Positions 1-8,209 of a DNA stretch of 64,000 bases are shown here, in pieces (positions within the stretch are counted from its first letter, which is position 1; every line of letters begins with the position of its first letter). The notes beneath the pieces were generated by a model that did not search any database, had not been told where the DNA came from, and saw nothing but the letters and a program-made list of their open reading frames with translations. Both the position numbers and the translations under genes were made by a program. Origin of the DNA: Pseudomonadota bacterium (lineage in GTDB: Bacteria; Desulfobacterota; Desulfovibrionia; Desulfovibrionales; Desulfovibrionaceae); NCBI GenBank assembly GCA_023411815.1, contig JAEYOJ010000089.1, positions 1 to 64,000 on the forward strand, read 5' to 3'.

Positions 1-752
1 TGGTGGTGCTGCGTACGGATGACGGCGGAGAGGCCGGCTTGGTGGCGGTTTTCGAGGATGTGGCCGAAATGGAAAAGATGCAACGCATGGCGGCTTGGCG
101 CGAGGTGGCCAGACGCATCGCTCACGAAATCAAGAATCCGCTTACTCCGATCAAGCTTTCAGCACAGCGACTGGAGCGCAAGTACGCCGCTCAGATCGAG
201 GACCCTGTATTTCGCGAATCCACGGAAATGATTGTACGCCAGGTCGAGCATCTACAGCAAATGGTTACGGAGTTCTCCTCCTTTGCCAAGCTGCCGGAAG
301 TGGTGCTGAGAAAAGGGCGTTTGCAGCCGTTGGTGAACGAACTGGCCGCCATGTTCCGCAACAGCCATCGGGGGATCGCCTGGGAAGTTCGTTTCGATGA
401 TGAGCTTCCCGATCTGCATTATGACCCCGAGGGCATGCGGCGTGTGCTCATTAATATTCTGAGCAATAGCGTGGAGGTACTCGAAGGTCGGCCTGACCCC
501 AAGGTCGAGATCCGGGTTTCTCATGATAAGATTTTGAAACTGGCCATCATCGAAATCGGAGATAATGGTCCGGGACTGACCGAGGAAGAGCGATCCAGGC
601 TTTTCGAGCCGTATTTCTCACGCAAGAAGGGCGGCACCGGACTGGGTTTGACCATTGTGCGTTCAATCATTACGGATCATCATGGCTTCGTGCGGGTGCG
701 CCCCAACAAGCCCGAGGGCACGGTTATGGTCGTTGAGCTTCCGACTCAATGA
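1..752 (+). CDS. NtrY-like sensor histidine kinase, 3' part only
   Basis: The window opens inside this gene, so only the C-terminal catalytic half (about 249 residues) is visible. It autophosphorylates on a histidine and passes the phosphate to a response regulator. Visible signatures are the H box (RRIAHEIKNPLTPIKLSAQ, histidine near visible residue 41), the N box (NILSNSVEV), the G1 box (IGDNGPGL) and the F/G2 region (FEPYFSRKKGGTGLGL). The H-box context (AAWREVARRIAHEIKNPLTPI) is typical of the NtrY family. An NtrX-like regulator lies 2.6 kb downstream and is the natural partner, although two genes separate them. The N-terminal membrane, HAMP and PAS parts expected for NtrY lie outside the window. 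Confidence 0.9.
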   Translation, partial: VVLRTDDGGEAGLVAVFEDVAEMEKMQRMAAWREVARRIAHEIKNPLTPIKLSAQRLERKYAAQIEDPVFRESTEMIVRQVEHLQQMVTEFSSFAKLPEVVLRKGRLQPLVNELAAMFRNSHRGIAWEVRFDDELPDLHYDPEGMRRVLINILSNSVEVLEGRPDPKVEIRVSHDKILKLAIIEIGDNGPGLTEEERSRLFEPYFSRKKGGTGLGLTIVRSIITDHHGFVRVRPNKPEGTVMVVELPTQ

Positions 753-841
753 ACCGTGTTTCGGTTATCCTAATTCATCTGTATATCCCAATGACAGAAA
801 AAAGACATGACACGAACAATAATCTAAGCCATAATTCTGAT

Positions 842-868
842 TTGCAAGGCATGGTATAATCCTATAAT
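842..868 (+). promoter_or_regulatory. candidate sigma70-type promoter for the epimerase-like gene
   Basis: A TTGCAA box (842-847) precedes a perfect TATAAT (863-868) with a short 15-base spacer. A second TATAAT sits at 855-860. The region is AT-rich compared with its surroundings and lies about 40 bases before the start codon. The spacer is shorter than optimal, so the exact box pairing is uncertain. Confidence 0.35.
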
Positions 869-905
869 ATCTTTTTCATAAAGAGATACATTCGAGAGAT
901 GCGCA

Positions 906-1829
906 ATGCGTAAACGCATCATTATAACCGGCGGCACTGGTTTTATCGGCTCTACGTTGACAAGGCGCCTGTATGCTGCTGGCTATGAGGTTGTCGTTGT
1001 AGCCCGCGATGCAGCCCGGGTCATCGACATGTTTGAGGGGAAGGTTTCGGCCGCCTCCTGGAAGGGGACGGGGTTCACCAATTGGGAGCACTTCATTGAC
1101 GGTGCCCTGGCGGTGATCAACCTGGCGGGAGAGAATATCGGAGGAGGACGTTGGACCTCCGCTCGCAAGCAGCGCATCCTGAACAGTCGTATCATGGCCG
1201 GTCAAACGGTAGCTGAAGCCGTGGCCAAGGTTTCGCGCAAGCCTAAGGTGGTTATACAGGCTTCTGCCGTGGGCTATTACGGCAACACCGGAGCGCGCCC
1301 CGTGAGTGAGTCCGAACCCTCGGGCGAGAGTTTCCTGGCCAAGGTCTGCCGTCAATGGGAGCATTCCTCGCAATCGGTGGAAGAACTGGGCGTTCGCAGG
1401 GTTGTCATTCGCTCGGGTTTGGTGTTGGGACAGGGTGGCGTTTTGCCCAGAATGATCAAACCATTCCACTACTACCTCGGAGGAGCGCCCGGCGGAGGGG
1501 AACAGATGGTTTCCTGGGTGCATCTGGAAGACGAGGTGCGGGCCATACAGTTCTTGCTTGAGAACGAGCAGGCTGTTGGCGCCTTCAACCTAACCGCCCC
1601 TCATGCTGTGCGGATGAAGGCTTTCTGTGACGAACTGGGCCGCATCCTGGGCAAGCCCTCATGGTTGAATGTGCCCAAGGGCGTGCTTCGTGCCGCACTG
1701 GGGGAAATGGCTGACGAATTGATCCTGGTCAGCCAGAACGTGGTGCCCGGCAAGCTGACCGAACTCGGCTTCGATTTTCGTTTCCCGGATGTTTCTGCGG
1801 CCTTGGCCGATATACTTGGACCGCGCTAG
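906..1829 (+). CDS. TIGR01777-type NAD(P)-dependent epimerase/dehydratase-like protein
   Basis: This 307-residue protein has an extended-SDR Rossmann start (IIITGGTGFIGSTLTRRL, residues 5-22) and the layout of the YfcH/TIGR01777 family, including WTSARKQRILNSR and the segment VIQASAVGYYG that carries the YxxG-type active-site region. A C-terminal domain of about 40 residues matches the usual DUF1731 tail. The substrate of this family is not established; sequence relatives are called sugar-nucleotide epimerases or cell-division inhibitor SulA-like proteins, neither of which should be taken literally. It stands alone between two signalling genes, with a candidate promoter directly upstream. The start is the ATG preceded by a GAGAG purine run. 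Confidence 0.88.
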   Translation: MRKRIIITGGTGFIGSTLTRRLYAAGYEVVVVARDAARVIDMFEGKVSAASWKGTGFTNWEHFIDGALAVINLAGENIGGGRWTSARKQRILNSRIMAGQTVAEAVAKVSRKPKVVIQASAVGYYGNTGARPVSESEPSGESFLAKVCRQWEHSSQSVEELGVRRVVIRSGLVLGQGGVLPRMIKPFHYYLGGAPGGGEQMVSWVHLEDEVRAIQFLLENEQAVGAFNLTAPHAVRMKAFCDELGRILGKPSWLNVPKGVLRAALGEMADELILVSQNVVPGKLTELGFDFRFPDVSAALADILGPR

Positions 1830-1921
1830 GCGAGCCATGCCCATTCCCGGCCCTGGCATGACGCTGAACCTGGCACGGGATCGAGTGGGGCCGCATGCAA
1901 TCTCGCTTGGGGGGTGAAGCA

Positions 1922-3310
1922 GTGCCACGAGCCCGCCTTATGATAGTCGAGGATGAAGCCATCGTCGCTCTTGATATTCAGAATCGTTTGCGCCTGCTGG
2001 GCTACGAAATCGTTACAGTGGTCTCATCGGGTGAAGAGGCGCTGGATGCGGCTGCCAAGTATTCGCCCGAACTCATCTTGATGGACATCATGCTTGATGG
2101 CGCCATCGATGGCATCGAAGCCGCGTCGATCATTCGCAAGCGGCATCGCATTCCTCTTGTCTACCTAACCGCCTATGCCGACGAGAAGACTCTGCAGCGG
2201 GCTAAGATCACGGAGCCCTTCGGCTATATTATAAAACCCTTCGAAGATCGTGAACTGGGCATCACCATCGAAATGGCCCTCTACAAGCATACCATAGAGC
2301 GCAAGCTTGTGGAGAGCGAACGCTGGTTGGCCACCACGCTTAATAGCATCGGCGATGCGGTGCTTACCACCGACGAGCGGGGCAGAGTCATGTCTATGAA
2401 TCCGGCTGCGCTCAGAATTCTTGGCTGTGATGAATCGCAGGCTCTGGGCAAAGACTTGTCCACGATTTTTGCATTGTATGATCAAAAAGGCGTTAATGTC
2501 GCGCCCGATCTGGTGAGCAACGTTCTGGACCAGGCCAAGACCGTCGCATCAACGGATATGCACACCTTGGTTACAGGGCCGCAACGTGAAGTCCCGGTGA
2601 ACATGTCGCATTCGCCCATTGTTGCCGAAGGCGGTTTTGTGCGGGGTACCGTGCTCGTGCTCCACGATATCACCGAGCGACGTGAGGCCGAGTACGCGCT
2701 GCAAAAGAGCGTCAGCCAGCTTAAAACCAGTCTGGAAGAGACGGTCAACGCCTTGGCCGTGACTTCTGAAAAGCGCGACCCGTATACAGCCGGGCACCAG
2801 CAGCGCGTGTCGCAACTGGCTTGCGCCATGGCCCGGGAGCTGGGTTTGCCCAAGGAGCGTATCGAGGGCATCCGCGTGGCTGCCATTCTGCATGATCTGG
2901 GCAAGATCTACGTTCCGGCCGAAATTCTGGCCAAGCCCACGCGGTTGACCCATATGGAAATGGGCATAATGAAAACCCATGCCGAAGTCGGTTTCGACAT
3001 CCTCAAGAATATTCCATTCCCCTGGCCCGTGGCCGCCGCGGTGCTCCAGCATCACGAACGCATGGATGGTTCCGGTTATCCGAACGGACTGTCCGGCAAG
3101 GACATTTGCTCTGAGGCGCGTATAATTTCCGTTGCCGACGTGGTGGAAGCCATGTCCTCCCATCGGCCGTACCGGGCCGCCCTTGGCATCGACAGAGCCC
3201 TGGAGGAGATTGCCAGGAACAGAGAGCGATTGTACGATCCCGAATGCGTGGATATCTGTCTGAGCCTTTTCCGGGACAAGGACTTTCAATTCAAGTCTGA
3301 CCTGCTCTGA
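1922..3310 (+). CDS. Response regulator with REC, PAS and HD-GYP domains (probable c-di-GMP phosphodiesterase)
   Basis: Domain order is REC (about 1-120, phosphoacceptor Asp55 in LILMDIML), PAS (about 130-250) and HD-GYP (about 275-455). The HD pair is at 324-325 (LHDLGKIY) and GYP at 385-387 (DGSGYPNG), so the metal-binding and signature residues of c-di-GMP phosphodiesterases are intact. I chose the GTG at 1922 because a strong GGGGGGTGA ribosome site ends four bases before it. An in-frame ATG at 1895 would add nine residues but has no comparable site. It probably lowers c-di-GMP on phosphorylation. The adjacent kinase fragment and the NtrX-like regulator suggest a shared signalling locus, but pairing is not proven. 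Confidence 0.9.
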   Translation: MPRARLMIVEDEAIVALDIQNRLRLLGYEIVTVVSSGEEALDAAAKYSPELILMDIMLDGAIDGIEAASIIRKRHRIPLVYLTAYADEKTLQRAKITEPFGYIIKPFEDRELGITIEMALYKHTIERKLVESERWLATTLNSIGDAVLTTDERGRVMSMNPAALRILGCDESQALGKDLSTIFALYDQKGVNVAPDLVSNVLDQAKTVASTDMHTLVTGPQREVPVNMSHSPIVAEGGFVRGTVLVLHDITERREAEYALQKSVSQLKTSLEETVNALAVTSEKRDPYTAGHQQRVSQLACAMARELGLPKERIEGIRVAAILHDLGKIYVPAEILAKPTRLTHMEMGIMKTHAEVGFDILKNIPFPWPVAAAVLQHHERMDGSGYPNGLSGKDICSEARIISVADVVEAMSSHRPYRAALGIDRALEEIARNRERLYDPECVDICLSLFRDKDFQFKSDLL

Positions 3311-3401
3311 TGCGGCTGGAACAGTCTCCCGCAATCCCGGCTGTCTTCTTGCCTGCATGGCATTTTACGGCTGCAAATGATCACTCCCTCAGGAGACAAT
3401 C

Positions 3402-4781
3402 ATGAGCGCGCGCATACTTATCATCGACGACGAGGAGAGCATCCGTTTTTCCTTGCGCGGCGTGCTTGAGGACGAAGGGCACGAGGTCATCGAGGCAGGC
3501 AGCGGCGAGCAGGGGCTGGAATTGGTGGAGAACCAGGGTCCTGATCTGGTTTTCCTGGATATATGGTTGCCTGGCATGGACGGCCTGAGCGTGTTGGAGA
3601 AGGTACGAGAAGGCCAGGTCGATGTCCCGGTAATCATGATATCCGGCCATGGTAACGTGGAAACAGCCGTTTCAGCCATCAAGAAAGGCGCTTTTGATTT
3701 CATTGAAAAGCCCTTGTCCCTTGAAAAGGTCGTCATTACCGTCAATAAGGCCCTGGAATTCGGCAAGCTGCTGCGTGAGAACCTGGAACTGCGTGCTCAG
3801 GTCAATACCGACAGGGCGGAGAACCTCACCGGCAGAGCACCGTCCATAGTGCGGCTGCGTGAGCAGGTTGCGCGCGTGGCCCCGACCGACGCGTGGGTGC
3901 TCATTACCGGCGAGAACGGCACGGGCAAGGAGATCGTGGCCCGGCAGGTTCACGCCGGCAGCCGGCGCGCCAAGCGGCCCATGATCGCAGTCAACTGCGC
4001 GGCCATTCCGGAGGAGCTCATCGAGAGCGAGCTTTTCGGCCACGAGAAAGGCTCCTTCACCGGCGCGGACAAAGCCCAGGCGGGAAAATTCGAACTGGCC
4101 AATCACGGCACCTTGTTTCTGGACGAGATCGGCGACATGAGCCTCAAGACGCAGGCGAAGATCCTGCGCATCCTTCAGGAGCAGTCTTTCGAGCGCATCG
4201 GGGGGCGCAAGACCATCACCGTGGACGTAAGGGTCATCGCGGCGACAAACAAGGATTTGCCGACCGAAATCAAGGCCGGCAATTTTCGCGAGGATCTTTA
4301 CTACCGGCTCAAGGTCTTTCCACTGGAAGTTCCGCCTCTGCGCAAGAGGGCGGAGGATATTCCCCTGCTTATCGAGGAATTTCTCGGCCTGCTTGTCCGG
4401 GCGCACAACTTCAAGCCCCTGACGTTCACGCCGGAGGCACTGGAGGTCCTGCAGCGTTACCCTTGGCCTGGCAATGTGCGCGAGCTCAAGAATTTCGTGG
4501 AGCGCATGCTCATTATGTACGCCGGTCAGATGGTCGGGCCTCGGGAGCTGCCTCCCGAGATAGCCAGCGGAGTCGATGAAGACCATATCCTAGGTTCGGA
4601 TCTGGCCTGCCAGCCCGACCTTGATCTTAAGACCGCGCGAATGGTGTTCGAAACCCGCTTTCTGGAGGCCAAGCTCCGGGAATGCAGCGGCAGCGTGAGC
4701 AAGCTGGCCGACGTCGTTGGAATGGAGCGTTCCTCGCTTTACCGCAAGCTCAAGGCGTACAATATCCAGGTTCAGGAGTAG
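3402..4781 (+). CDS. NtrX-like sigma54-dependent response regulator
   Basis: The 459-residue protein has a receiver domain (phosphoacceptor Asp53), an AAA+ sigma54-interaction domain with Walker A GENGTGKE (170-177), Walker B FLDEIGD (Asp241-Glu242), and a C-terminal Fis-type helix-turn-helix (about 415-455, VVGMERSSLYRKLKAYNI). It activates sigma54-RNA polymerase at enhancer-dependent promoters. The sigma54-contact loop reads GSFTGA (217-222) instead of the common GAFTGA; the key Thr is kept. The start ATG follows an AGGAG site. The NtrY-like kinase at the start of the window is the likely partner, so a nitrogen or redox stimulus is possible but not shown here. Confidence 0.92.
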   Translation: MSARILIIDDEESIRFSLRGVLEDEGHEVIEAGSGEQGLELVENQGPDLVFLDIWLPGMDGLSVLEKVREGQVDVPVIMISGHGNVETAVSAIKKGAFDFIEKPLSLEKVVITVNKALEFGKLLRENLELRAQVNTDRAENLTGRAPSIVRLREQVARVAPTDAWVLITGENGTGKEIVARQVHAGSRRAKRPMIAVNCAAIPEELIESELFGHEKGSFTGADKAQAGKFELANHGTLFLDEIGDMSLKTQAKILRILQEQSFERIGGRKTITVDVRVIAATNKDLPTEIKAGNFREDLYYRLKVFPLEVPPLRKRAEDIPLLIEEFLGLLVRAHNFKPLTFTPEALEVLQRYPWPGNVRELKNFVERMLIMYAGQMVGPRELPPEIASGVDEDHILGSDLACQPDLDLKTARMVFETRFLEAKLRECSGSVSKLADVVGMERSSLYRKLKAYNIQVQE

Positions 4782-4838
4782 CCGTAGGGCCGTCCGGTAT
4801 CCTCCAGATTCTCAAGGCTTGCTGGCGGAGCATGGCGT

Positions 4839-5057
4839 ATGAACAGGTCTGAATCGTCTTCAGGATCTTCATGCACAGGTGAGGCGCAGGCTTTGGAAGC
4901 ATTGCACCGGATTGCGGAAGCGGCCGGCGTGATATTGCCGGATCAGGTCGGTTTCCAGGAGGCCTTGGCCATAATTCAGGCCCGCGCCGGCGAGGACGAG
5001 GGCCTGTTGGTCAAGACGTGCGATCTGCTGCTGTCCGCGCGAGGCAAGGACCGCTGA
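4839..5057 (+). CDS. Small protein of unknown function (72 residues)
   Basis: I do not recognise this family. The ATG has a GGCGGAG purine run upstream and the ORF fills the short gap after the NtrX-like gene, 57 bases downstream, so it may be cotranscribed. The first 14 residues are Ser-rich. The rest reads as amphipathic helices with an Ala/Glu/Leu bias (EALHRIAEAAGV, FQEALAIIQARAG). There is no signal peptide and no cysteine pair. Its end faces the xth gene with about 45 bases between stop codons. Confidence 0.55.
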   Translation: MNRSESSSGSSCTGEAQALEALHRIAEAAGVILPDQVGFQEALAIIQARAGEDEGLLVKTCDLLLSARGKDR

Positions 5058-5101
5058 TCAACGCCTTGCTGCTTGCCTCCGCCCGCTTTGGTCCGGCTTC
5101 G

Positions 5102-5866
5102 CTATGCTCCCAGTTCCAATCCCACGGGGCAATGGTCCGATCCGGGCACATCGGGCTCGATCCAGGCCCGTTTCACCGCGTCTCGCAACTCCTCGGACAC
5201 GAAGAAATAATCGATGCGCCAGCCCACGTTGCGCTCGCGCGCCTTGGTGAAGTAGCTCCACCAAGTATAGTGGCCGCCGCCCGACTCGAACAGGCGAAAA
5301 GTATCCACGAAGCCCGCGGCGATAAAGCGGTCCAGCCACTGGCGTTCCTCGGGCAGGAAGCCTGAAGTGTGCGCGTTGGCGGCCGGGTGGGCCAGATCGA
5401 TTTCCTTGTGCGCGGTGTTGAAGTCGCCGCAGACCACTACCGGCTTGTGCTTGCGCAAGGCCAAGGCATAATCCAGGAAAGCATCATAGTAGCCCAGCTT
5501 GAAGCGCAGCCGTTCGCCGCCCTTCTGACCGTTGGGAAAGTAGACATTGCACAGGTAGAAGCGTTCATATTCAAGACAGACGAGCCGACCTTCCCCGCGG
5601 AAGCGCGCATCCGGCAAGCCGCAGGAAGTGGACAGGGGCTTGCGCCTGAAAAGCGAGGCCACGCCGGAATAGCCCTTGCGCGTGGCGTGCCAGTTCCAGA
5701 CGCCGGTATAGCCGTCCGGGTGCAGTTCATGCTCGGTGACCTGTTCGGGCCACAGCTTGGTCTCCTGCAGGCAGACGACATCCGCCGCGGACGCTCGCAA
5801 CCAGTCCCAGAAGTTCTTGCCAGCCACGGCCCGGAAGCCGTTTACGTTCCAACTCAGGAGCCTCAT
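5102..5866 (-). CDS. xth: Exodeoxyribonuclease III (AP endonuclease family)
   Basis: About 254 residues of the EEP nuclease fold. Signatures are the N-terminal MRLLSWNVNGFRA (catalytic Asn), LQETKL (metal-binding Glu), GDFNTAH, and the C-terminal WRIDYFFVS and GSDHCPVGLEL (catalytic Asp-His). The enzyme cleaves at abasic sites and removes 3' blocking groups during base-excision repair. I chose the ATG at 5866 because the protein then begins exactly at the family's conserved N-terminus, with GAGGG about 10 bases upstream; longer in-frame starts would overlap the upstream gene. It lies 13 bases after the phosphoesterase gene and is probably cotranscribed with it. Confidence 0.93.
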   Translation of the reverse strand: MRLLSWNVNGFRAVAGKNFWDWLRASAADVVCLQETKLWPEQVTEHELHPDGYTGVWNWHATRKGYSGVASLFRRKPLSTSCGLPDARFRGEGRLVCLEYERFYLCNVYFPNGQKGGERLRFKLGYYDAFLDYALALRKHKPVVVCGDFNTAHKEIDLAHPAANAHTSGFLPEERQWLDRFIAAGFVDTFRLFESGGGHYTWWSYFTKARERNVGWRIDYFFVSEELRDAVKRAWIEPDVPGSDHCPVGLELGA

Positions 5867-5879
5867 GCCGCGCATGCCC

Positions 5880-6545
5880 TCACAGGCTTTCCAGGGTGGC
5901 CGAAACCTCGCCACCGTCCCATGTCAGGCGTACGTACCCGCCGTCCGCCAGGGCTCCGGGATTGAAAATGCGTGTCCTGCCGATGACGTCCTCGGCCTGG
6001 GACTCATGAATATGCCCGGTGATGCACAGTTCCGGCTGCACCCGTTCTATGAACTGGCGCACGGAAATGCTGCCCACATGGGTGCCGGAACCGATGACGT
6101 CGGTGGCCGTGCCGTGCGGCGGCGTGTGCGAAACGAGCACGAGCCGCTCGCAATCGTTCACGAGCTTGTGCGTCTCGCGCAGCCATTGGGCGATGACGTC
6201 TTCCTTTGCTTCGCTGGGGGTGTTGAAGGGGGTGGGAGTGGAGTAGCCTACGCCCATGACGCCGAGGCCTGGCGCCAGCTCCAGGCCCGCGCGGTGCAGG
6301 TTCAGCCCTGCATCGAACAGCGCCTTGTCCGCCGCAGGCTTGTCCATGTTGCCGACCTGGGCCAGCACGCGCGGGTTTACTTTCCGGACGGCCTCCACCA
6401 CGGCCATGACCTCGGCCGGACCGCCATGGTTGGTGAGATCGCCGGTTATGATGATGCCTTCAGCCTCACGGACGCCAGGAATGCGGGCCACGTTGCCGGC
6501 CTGCCCGTGTATGTCGCCAAAGGCGATCCAATACAGTCCTTTCAC
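5880..6545 (-). CDS. Metallophosphoesterase family protein
   Basis: The 221-residue protein has the calcineurin-like phosphoesterase motifs in order: FGDIHG (DxH), ITGDLTNHGG (GDxx), VGNMDK (GNxD-like), VSHTPPHG and TGHIHES (GHxH). All metal ligands appear present. The start is a GTG with a near-ideal GGAGG five bases upstream at 6551-6555. A much longer open frame continues upstream but runs antisense to the cyclo-ligase gene and is not coding. The substrate cannot be told from sequence; relatives act on phosphodiesters or phosphoproteins. It is divergent from the cyclo-ligase gene and probably heads an operon with xth. Confidence 0.85.
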   Translation of the reverse strand: MKGLYWIAFGDIHGQAGNVARIPGVREAEGIIITGDLTNHGGPAEVMAVVEAVRKVNPRVLAQVGNMDKPAADKALFDAGLNLHRAGLELAPGLGVMGVGYSTPTPFNTPSEAKEDVIAQWLRETHKLVNDCERLVLVSHTPPHGTATDVIGSGTHVGSISVRQFIERVQPELCITGHIHESQAEDVIGRTRIFNPGALADGGYVRLTWDGGEVSATLESL

Positions 6546-6641
6546 ATTCGCCTCCTTGGTCTGCAGACCCTCTTTTAGCAAATAGCCATTGGATTGGCCA
6601 TATTGCGTTGCGCTTGTACACCATGCTAGGGTCGTGCAGCC

Positions 6642-7226
6642 ATGACCACAAGCAAGGCGGACCTGCGCAGGGACATGCTCGCAAGGCGAAACGCCTTGGT
6701 GTCCGATTGGGTTGAACGGGCGTCGGCGGACATACAGGCGGCCATTGCCGCCATGCCGGTCTTCGGCCGTGCGCGGGAGGCGCTTCTGTACATGGCCGTG
6801 CGCAACGAGGTCCTCACCGGGCGGTTGCTGGACGATCTCCTGCGGCGCAAGGTCAGGGTGCTTCTGCCGCGGTGCGAATCCGGCAAGCCGGGAGTCATGC
6901 ATCTTGCCTGCCTGGGGTGTCGCGAGGAGTTGCGTCCCGGAGCCTACGGCATTCCGGAGCCGGATCCGGCCGCATGTACCAGGGTCGAGGCTTTCGCGCC
7001 GGACGTGGCCATCATTCCCGGTCTTGCCTTCGACCGGCGTGGGCGCAGGCTCGGCTATGGCGGCGGCTATTACGACCGTCTGCTGGCCAATCCGGCCCTG
7101 GCCCGATGTCTTATCGTCGCTCCTGCTTACTCGTTCCAGATCGTGGATGAGCTGCCGGCCGATCCATGGGATCGGGCCGTGCACTGTCTGGTCACTGAAA
7201 ACGACGTTATTGAGGTGATGCCATGA
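6642..7226 (+). CDS. fthC: 5-formyltetrahydrofolate cyclo-ligase
   Basis: The 194-residue protein matches the family in length and motifs: the N-terminal KADLRRDMLARRNAL, the mid segment with YMAVRNEV, and the C-terminal DRRGRRLGYGGGYYDRLL, which holds the nucleotide and substrate-binding glycine cluster. It converts 5-formyl-THF to 5,10-methenyl-THF using ATP, returning folate to the one-carbon pool. Its stop codon overlaps the start of pgeF (ATGA), so the two are translationally coupled. PurU, another folate enzyme, lies far away at 44.4-45.3 kb. Confidence 0.92.
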   Translation: MTTSKADLRRDMLARRNALVSDWVERASADIQAAIAAMPVFGRAREALLYMAVRNEVLTGRLLDDLLRRKVRVLLPRCESGKPGVMHLACLGCREELRPGAYGIPEPDPAACTRVEAFAPDVAIIPGLAFDRRGRRLGYGGGYYDRLLANPALARCLIVAPAYSFQIVDELPADPWDRAVHCLVTENDVIEVMP

Positions 7227-7987
7227 GGACCTTCCCCTCGGTCCGGCATATTTCCTTCGCTTTTCCCGACCTGCCGCAAGTCGGATGTGTCTTTGGCACA
7301 CGCATGGGCGGCGGCAGCGCCGCGCCCTTCGATCGCGCCAACATATCCCTTGAGGTGGGCGATAGGCCCGAGCGAGTGCTGGCCAATCGCAAATCCATGC
7401 AGCTCGGCCTCGGGTTCGCCCATTGGCAAGAACTCAGGCAGGTGCATGGAGACGAAATGGTCTTCGATCCGGATCCAGCGGATATTCGCGATATGCCGGC
7501 CTTGGAGGGAGACGGCCTGGCCACCTCCATCCCTGGTCAGGCGCTGGTTATAAAGACCGCTGATTGCCAGCCCGTGCTCCTGGCCCACCGCAGCGGTGCA
7601 TACGTGGCCGCTCTGCACGTGGGCTGGAGGGGGAATGTCGCGGGTTTTCCCACTACCGGGGTGCAGCGCTTCTGCGCGCATTACGGCCTTGATCCGGCCG
7701 ACGTATTCGCTGTGCGCGGTCCCAGCCTCGGGCCGGGCGCCAGCCAGTTCGTGAAATTCGAGCAGGAGTTCGGTGAGGGCTTTCGAGATTATTATGATCC
7801 GCAATCCCAAACAGTGAACCTCTGGTATCTCACCCGCGCCCAGCTCGCTGAGGCTGGCATTCTGGAGCGCAATATTTTTTCATTGGATATGTGCACCCAC
7901 GCCCTAGCGGATTTTTTCTTTTCCTATCGCCGCGAGCGACCAACCGGCCGCCAGGCGAGCCTCCTCTGGATCAAGTGGAGGTCCTAA
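7223..7987 (+). CDS. pgeF: PgeF/YfiH family purine nucleoside phosphorylase/laccase-domain protein
   Basis: The 254-residue protein has the family hallmarks: TRMGGGSAAPFDRANIS near the N-terminus, IKTADCQPVLLAH (metal-binding Cys) and LHVGWRGNVAGF (metal-binding His) in the centre. Members were long called polyphenol oxidases. Some act as peptidoglycan-editing factors that remove L-Ser-containing precursors, others as purine nucleoside phosphorylases or adenosine deaminases. The sequence alone does not say which activity dominates here. It overlaps the cyclo-ligase gene by four bases. Confidence 0.88.
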   Translation: MRTFPSVRHISFAFPDLPQVGCVFGTRMGGGSAAPFDRANISLEVGDRPERVLANRKSMQLGLGFAHWQELRQVHGDEMVFDPDPADIRDMPALEGDGLATSIPGQALVIKTADCQPVLLAHRSGAYVAALHVGWRGNVAGFPTTGVQRFCAHYGLDPADVFAVRGPSLGPGASQFVKFEQEFGEGFRDYYDPQSQTVNLWYLTRAQLAEAGILERNIFSLDMCTHALADFFFSYRRERPTGRQASLLWIKWRS

Positions 7988-8120
7988 GGCTTGCCGAGAC
8001 CATGATCCGCTCTGGCGGCCGGACTCGAGGGAACGCCGGCAAGCGATGAACAGTATTATATGATTTCCTTCCGTCCAGGCGGAAGTGACGGTGCGAACCG
8101 TTCATTGTGGGAAAAGATGA

Positions 8121-8150
8121 AGGCCGGCGAGGAAGATCGTCCGCCGGCCT
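8121..8150 (-). terminator. Probable Rho-independent terminator of the DEAD-box gene
   Basis: A perfect 9-base stem (AGGCCGGCG at 8121-8129 with CGCCGGCCT at 8142-8150) is followed on the minus strand by TCATCTTTTCCC. A second perfect 8-base hairpin (CTGAGGAG 8166-8173 with CTCCTCAG 8181-8188) lies between it and the stop codon. On the plus strand there is no T-run after the stem, so minus-strand termination is the better reading. Confidence 0.6.
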
Positions 8151-8209
8151 ACTCTATGAAGCAGCCTGAGGAGGGGAGATCTCCTCAGATCAACTCAGGA
8201 TACGAAAGC

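Noticed and set aside
6546..7301. N-terminal extension of the phosphoesterase frame
   Set aside because: It is antisense to the cyclo-ligase gene; a GTG with a perfect GGAGG site at 6545 gives the family-typical start.
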